A stretch of 7,081 nt of DNA from Methanobacteriota archaeon (GTDB taxonomy: Archaea; Thermoplasmatota; Poseidoniia; MGIII; CG-Epi1). The notes under the pieces are model-generated. The model was given only the letters and a program-made list of their open reading frames with translations, had not been told where the DNA came from and did not search any database. Position numbers and translations under genes: made by a program. The stretch is from NCBI GenBank assembly GCA_003193815.1, contig PSPB01000067.1, positions 1 to 7,081 on the forward strand. Direction: 5' to 3'. Of this stretch, positions 5,001 through 7,081 are shown piece after piece. Each line of letters begins with the position of its first letter. The stretch's first letter is position 1.

Positions 5001-7081
5001 ACCTCGCGGGCGAGGATGTTGTTGGAGGTGAGGTGCACCCGCTCGATATCGGAGCCGAACTCGCCCATCGAGACCATCAGCGTGTGGTTGCCGGCCGTCG
5101 CGACGACGCTGTAGCGCCCCAGCGCGTCGGTGACGACCGAGTCGTGCGGCGTGCCGCCCTCGTCGAGGAGCGTGACGGTCGCGTTGGGGATTGGTGCCCC
5201 CTCCTCGGTCTGCACGACGCCGTTGATGGTCGCGCCGTCGTAGTATTTCAGGATGCGCAGGCCGTTGTTGGCGTACGCCAGCTTGAAGTGCTTCAGCCCC
5301 CAGCCGGGGAGCGGTAGCAGGCTGGTGTCGGCGCCGATTTCGCCGCTGATGCCGGGGATGCCGTCGGTCGCCTCGCGGCCGATATCAGGCCCGGACCAGC
5401 CGATGAAGGCGCGGTAGAACATGCTGTTCAGGAAGCGCTGTTTGTAGTCCAGCGTCTGCGAAGTGACGGTGAGGGTGGGGTCGTTCCGCAGCAGCTCGTC
5501 CGCCTCCTCGTAGGTCACGGTCTGGCCGTTAGAGAGCCCCAGGCTCACCGCGACGAAGTCGTTCAGCTCGTAGTCTGCCAGCGTCACTGGCGCGTAGAAG
5601 ATGCCGGTGTTTTCGGCCGAGTAGGGCATGAGGCGTGTGTCGGCGCCGAAGTAGCGAATCGAGTGGCCGGTCGCCTGCTCGACATCGTAGATTGCGTCCG
5701 CCAGTACGGCGAGGGAGGCGGACGCCAGGACGGGCCGCCCGGCGCGAATCGCCGCGTTGCGCTTGTTGATATCCTCGCCCTCTGGCACCTGTTCGCCGGG
5801 GTTGGCGATAATCTGCTCGAGCGCCGTGACGTTATCCTCAGAGTAGTAGGTGAGCATGATTTCGCGAATCGCGGGCGGGAAGCGGTCGCTCTCGCGGTCC
5901 ACTTCGGGCTCGACCAGCCGGTAGAGCAGCAGCGCCAGCGCATCCTCCTCCGACTGCGCGGTGATGAAGTTGCCCGCCATTTGGTAGCCGAACTGGAAGT
6001 TGTCGGCCACGGTCGGGTGCTCGCCAATGTCGATGGCCCAGAAACCGTAATCCCACCACGAGATGAAGCCGGGGCGGTCCTCCTGCGGCAACTCGGTATC
6101 CTGCTCCGCCAGCCACTCCAGCCCGTCTATCCAGTAGCTGGCGGGGAACGAGGGGCCGGTGATGCCCATATACCAGATCGGGCTGGCAGACCAACGTCCA
6201 CTATTGGATTCACAATCAATTTTAGTAGTATACGCGGCTAGATTACATGCTCCCGTGCGGTTGTACATGCCGCTGACGCCATCGGGGTAGAGCGAGATGT
6301 TGTTGCGCTGGTCATACTGGTATTCCTCCGGCCGCAGCAGCGAGTAGCGTAAGAAATCGTAGACGCCGGTGTCGTGGTCCTTCTTGTCATCGTAGGGGAC
6401 CGCGGCATCGTAGCCGTAGAAGGCGTTGGGCAGTAGCAGCAGCCCCACCACGACAAACGCGACGGCGGGCCGCTTGATTTCGAAGGCGCGGCGCAATCCG
6501 CTCAGCCGGTCGCGCAGGCTGTACTGGTCCTCGCCCGCCGCCATGTGGCCGATGGAGAGCATCAGTGCCAGCAGCAGGATTCCGACGAGGAAGCCGACTA
6601 GCGGGCCGACCGTGAAGAAAGTCAGGAAGCCGACCAGCAGCGACCCGAGCGCGAGGAACAGGATGGTCGGTCCGTGGCGGCCCCAGTAGTGGCGCCACGC
6701 CTCAAGGACGTCGCCGAAGCCGGCGCGCTCAATCAGCAGCCAAGTGACCCAGCCCGAGAGCAGTGCCATGACCGGCGTGGCGTTGAAGATGAAGCGAATT
6801 GCCGACTGCGCCATGTAGAGCGCGACGGCCGCCCAGATGAGGATGAGGAGGTAGTCCTTCTTCCAGAGCCGGTTGGCGAAAAGCTGCCACGCCATCCAGA
6901 TAAGCCCGAAGAAGCCGAACCAGACCGAGACGAGGCCGAAGGAGAAAACGAAGTTCGCGAACGTCGGCGGCTGCGCCTCGGCAATAGTGTCGAACAGCTT
7001 GGTCCGCACGAAGTAGCCCTGTCCGCTGAAGAGCAGGAAGCCGAGGTCGGTGAAAACGTAGGTGAGCAGCAGGTAGCCCAG
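1262..7081 (-). CDS. aglB: AglB/STT3-type oligosaccharyltransferase fused to a long beta-domain tail (N-terminus beyond window)
   Basis: Catalytic subunit of archaeal protein N-glycosylation: it transfers a lipid-linked glycan to Asn in N-X-S/T on the outer face of the membrane. The frame is open to the right edge. A GTG at 7009 (residue 1 here) is unlikely to be the start, because 24 more in-frame residues precede it and the first membrane helices and acidic DxD loop are missing. Visible: TIAE (8-11) followed by QPP, helices near 22-45, 53-70, 73-92, 114-133, 135-155 and 182-199, conserved-looking R72, the catalytic-domain signature WWDYG (318-322), RYFGADTRLMP (452-462) where the DK/MI motif is expected but without its Lys, and FYRAFIG (531-537). 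The core ends near 593. Then follow ~12 beta domains (594-1662), NEW3-like (1664-1772), CARDB (1778-1880) and a helix (1892-1911) ending RLRR. The 1,939 visible residues already greatly exceed ordinary AglB (about 850-1,050 residues). The core assignment is firm; the role of the tail is unknown. Confidence 0.9.
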   Translation of the reverse strand: MGYLLLTYVFTDLGFLLFSGQGYFVRTKLFDTIAEAQPPTFANFVFSFGLVSVWFGFFGLIWMAWQLFANRLWKKDYLLILIWAAVALYMAQSAIRFIFNATPVMALLSGWVTWLLIERAGFGDVLEAWRHYWGRHGPTILFLALGSLLVGFLTFFTVGPLVGFLVGILLLALMLSIGHMAAGEDQYSLRDRLSGLRRAFEIKRPAVAFVVVGLLLLPNAFYGYDAAVPYDDKKDHDTGVYDFLRYSLLRPEEYQYDQRNNISLYPDGVSGMYNRTGACNLAAYTTKIDCESNSGRWSASPIWYMGITGPSFPASYWIDGLEWLAEQDTELPQEDRPGFISWWDYGFWAIDIGEHPTVADNFQFGYQMAGNFITAQSEEDALALLLYRLVEPEVDRESDRFPPAIREIMLTYYSEDNVTALEQIIANPGEQVPEGEDINKRNAAIRAGRPVLASASLAVLADAIYDVEQATGHSIRYFGADTRLMPYSAENTGIFYAPVTLADYELNDFVAVSLGLSNGQTVTYEEADELLRNDPTLTVTSQTLDYKQRFLNSMFYRAFIGWSGPDIGREATDGIPGISGEIGADTSLLPLPGWGLKHFKLAYANNGLRILKYYDGATINGVVQTEEGAPIPNATVTLLDEGGTPHDSVVTDALGRYSVVATAGNHTLMVSMGEFGSDIERVHLTSNNILAREVGILISEAQATRATQPEIRIDIEVEAASLSGELYWDAGEREPIAGIPVTATQTATGREFSVDSGADGSFAFDAIAPGEYRVTADLNGHELELANYEGVAGLQADQSLEIDGAVVPASVLGLIGPGTGYIPGMVSFTLEDHTNGTLMQREALTGFRFDNLLPGNYTLRLANDNKFSEWDNNTVAFTLAAGKESHHNTTLTEGTRVSGVLSWQGEPVADEHLSITHVGGRHATEVTSDASGYFTTILPAGTYDLYALHSDANAAWLARIDSEAPGGLLDAAMQPAGRITGLLFNDRDGDGEFEEMQDETVVRDAELRFESVNGRVTVRSDNRGEYDVGLPPGDYTAYANYIDMDDKLAGLKRMQLDYGTLQSDLPMSPGHDLFVILIEEHLGMEMPISGLFTLDTTAGTVYTWGDEMATMVALPSGSYQPAMLRGGYEPLPPNDKYDHFAAGELQFRLVRTPVTVTGTVVYDGVPVPGAQLSFSPADRIGDYFLNFTADEEGGFSVELPPHEYVYSFTSDLAGQRYFAQGSLTLPLAGAPVSLGEVATHLLLEVGGGALHQGELKEGEVLFTSTSAPYDVTRLFATRFSGYHGWLPPGEYWVTFEGASGGSHYSHLSTLDLSAPALLHDLPLAQGHFINGALISEPTGELVDEDVTLMFISELGTAIARSNGLDGDYGPFDLQPGSYQLEITLPGFQSYSAPVEVTGSSYFNVDMIPETLPLTLNLTYRDADGVLQPLAGVAATFSREGGWSQTWTSDANGTIQLPEMVPARYDVSVDDYLDDGADQFYLERTLRLRPGNGHQFFDYPATWKARFQGSVFYDRNFDGTPDGDELLAGATVEIRLGTGESVLESLETDGSGSFLIYLKPDNYLLRAFSGSGTAYTLIESLDFNSSRDYNLSLERGVEYEWHFVASDDGSPVAFDDVRFRAGDELLLHLEPTDGTVTTILPPGAYNLTALLEVLDDSPDRIFVLDEAIALALADDGSATTLELERQLLRGADVAVDRHTAPAAVGQSVNFTFNFTGTGHLTTTFQAEVTGNGENWTAIFRAPDVSVGPGESRELVLDITPGDGVIPGVYRNFNVRFFWEGQELYDDVSFDFELEVTPTERPPPDFSISEVTWAPDNIEPGTEVTLQATVANTIAGSGEQFPQVGFYLNDELIEMTSAAFDGEGESVVEATWVASEGVHSFRVEVDPEELFSEQDETNNAKPLVLTVEAAAEEVEDFPWVMTFVVATLLLTIAYFALRLRR
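2510..2545 (-). other. Putative calcium-binding loop in beta domain 11
   Basis: Residues 1489-1500 read DRNFDGTPDGDE, again just after the opening strand (GSVFY) of a unit, and followed by LLAGATVEI, as in SdrD_B-like domains. It explains the longest internal spacing of the array (98 residues). The D/N spacing (D1489, N1491, D1493, D1497) fits a Ca2+ loop; binding is inferred. Confidence 0.5.
4097..4129 (-). other. Putative calcium-binding loop in beta domain 5
   Basis: Residues 961-971 read NDRDGDGEFEE, a D-x-D-x-D-G type loop as in EF-hand/dockerin-like sites and in SdrD_B domains. It lies after the first strand of the fifth unit and accounts for that unit being longer (92 residues between PGxY markers, against about 86). 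Binding of Ca2+ is inferred from the acidic spacing D962, D964, D966. Confidence 0.5.
6188..6253 (-). other. Codon-atypical two-cysteine segment inside the AglB catalytic part
   Basis: Residues 253-274 contain C255 and C266 and end in GRWS. Only 4 of 22 codons end in G or C here, against 20 of 22 in each flanking block of the same size; GC content falls to 27 of 66 bases. The segment lies on the outer face between the last membrane helix and the WWDYG region, replacing what would otherwise be a direct join from MYN to WYMGITGP. The reading frame is intact. The two cysteines are suitably spaced for a disulfide-closed loop. Composition and frame are seen; a recent insertion is the inference. 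Confidence 0.75.

Larger units (their letters stand above)
2024..5230 (-). repeat. About 12 tandem prealbumin-like (CarboxypepD_reg/SdrD_B-like) domains in the AglB tail
   Basis: Residues 594-1662 are built of repeated beta-sandwich units. Each typically opens with a G-x-(V/L/I) strand, as in TINGVV, SLSGEL, RVSGVL and RITGLL. A 'T-D/S-x-x-G-x-(Y/F)' strand follows, and then a 'L-P-P-G-x-Y' strand. The last is the clearest marker. Its Tyr falls at residues 748, 833, 919, 1011, 1095, 1180, 1267, 1354, 1440, 1538 and 1620, with a His (642) in the first unit. Spacing is 106 for the first step and 82-98 after that. Units are diverged in sequence, so this is an old domain array and not a recent DNA repeat. 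Such folds usually make rigid stalks or bind partners outside the cell. The first unit starts at the place (YYDGATINGVV) where ordinary AglB proteins carry a peripheral beta domain, so the array may be an expansion of it. Confidence 0.8.

Noticed and set aside
3362..5317. Two long plus-strand open frames (326 and 323 codons) opposite the aglB tail
   Set aside because: They are antisense shadows of a GC-rich gene. Their products have no recognisable fold, while the minus-strand frame carries clear domain repeats throughout.
6244..6270. 7-base direct repeat TACATGC at one edge of the AT-rich insert, considered as a target-site duplication
   Set aside because: Too short, present only on one side of the segment, and the two copies are read in different frames.
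7007..7009. GTG as the start of the large gene
   Set aside because: The frame continues upstream for 24 codons to the window edge with membrane-like sequence, and the N-terminal half of the AglB membrane domain would be missing. The true start lies outside the window.
1..7081. CRISPR array, tRNA or rRNA gene, insertion sequence
   Set aside because: No short spaced direct repeats, no cloverleaf or rRNA-like sequence, and no transposase or terminal inverted repeats were visible. Coding sequence covers nearly the whole window.

Overview
The window looks like a GC-rich (roughly 60-65% by eye) archaeal chromosome fragment. It most likely comes from a Thermoplasmatota / marine Euryarchaeota relative (Poseidoniales-like), but that placement is inference. 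The case rests on three things. The largest gene is an AglB-type (STT3 family) oligosaccharyltransferase with the WWDYG motif and the TIxE-type loop motif used by archaeal and bacterial enzymes. The one well-resolved promoter looks archaeal: a purine-rich BRE-like stretch and a TATA-like box about 26 bases before an ATG, implying a leaderless mRNA. The folate genes (ThyA plus DHFR) are of a kind that some marine archaea carry.

Layout, left to right. Positions 1-158 (minus) hold the N-terminal 52 codons of dihydrofolate reductase, cut by the window edge. Positions 155-1033 (minus) hold a complete thymidylate synthase. It lies upstream of DHFR in the same operon and overlaps it by four bases (GTGA). 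Positions 1034-1111 are a divergent promoter region. Positions 1112-1240 (plus) encode a 42-residue acidic protein that I do not recognise. Positions 1241-1259 form a small hairpin between convergent genes. Positions 1262-7081 (minus) are one very large gene, open at the right edge, with 1,939 residues visible.

The large gene is the notable object. Its first ~590 residues (counted from a GTG at 7009) are the end of the membrane domain and the catalytic globular domain of an oligosaccharyltransferase. Behind them, in the same frame, come about 12 prealbumin-like beta domains (CarboxypepD_reg / SdrD_B-like). The 'PGxY' strand motif recurs every 82-98 residues through most of the array. Then come a NEW3-like domain, a CARDB domain and a C-terminal transmembrane helix. 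The predicted result is an N-glycosylation enzyme with a ~1,300-residue extracytoplasmic stalk that returns to the membrane. Within the catalytic part, a 22-codon, two-cysteine segment (6188-6253) has codon use opposite to its surroundings and looks like a recent small insertion.

The ThyA/DHFR pair forms the dTMP cycle: ThyA turns methylene-tetrahydrofolate into dihydrofolate, and DHFR reduces it back. Nothing ties this pair functionally to the glycosylation gene.
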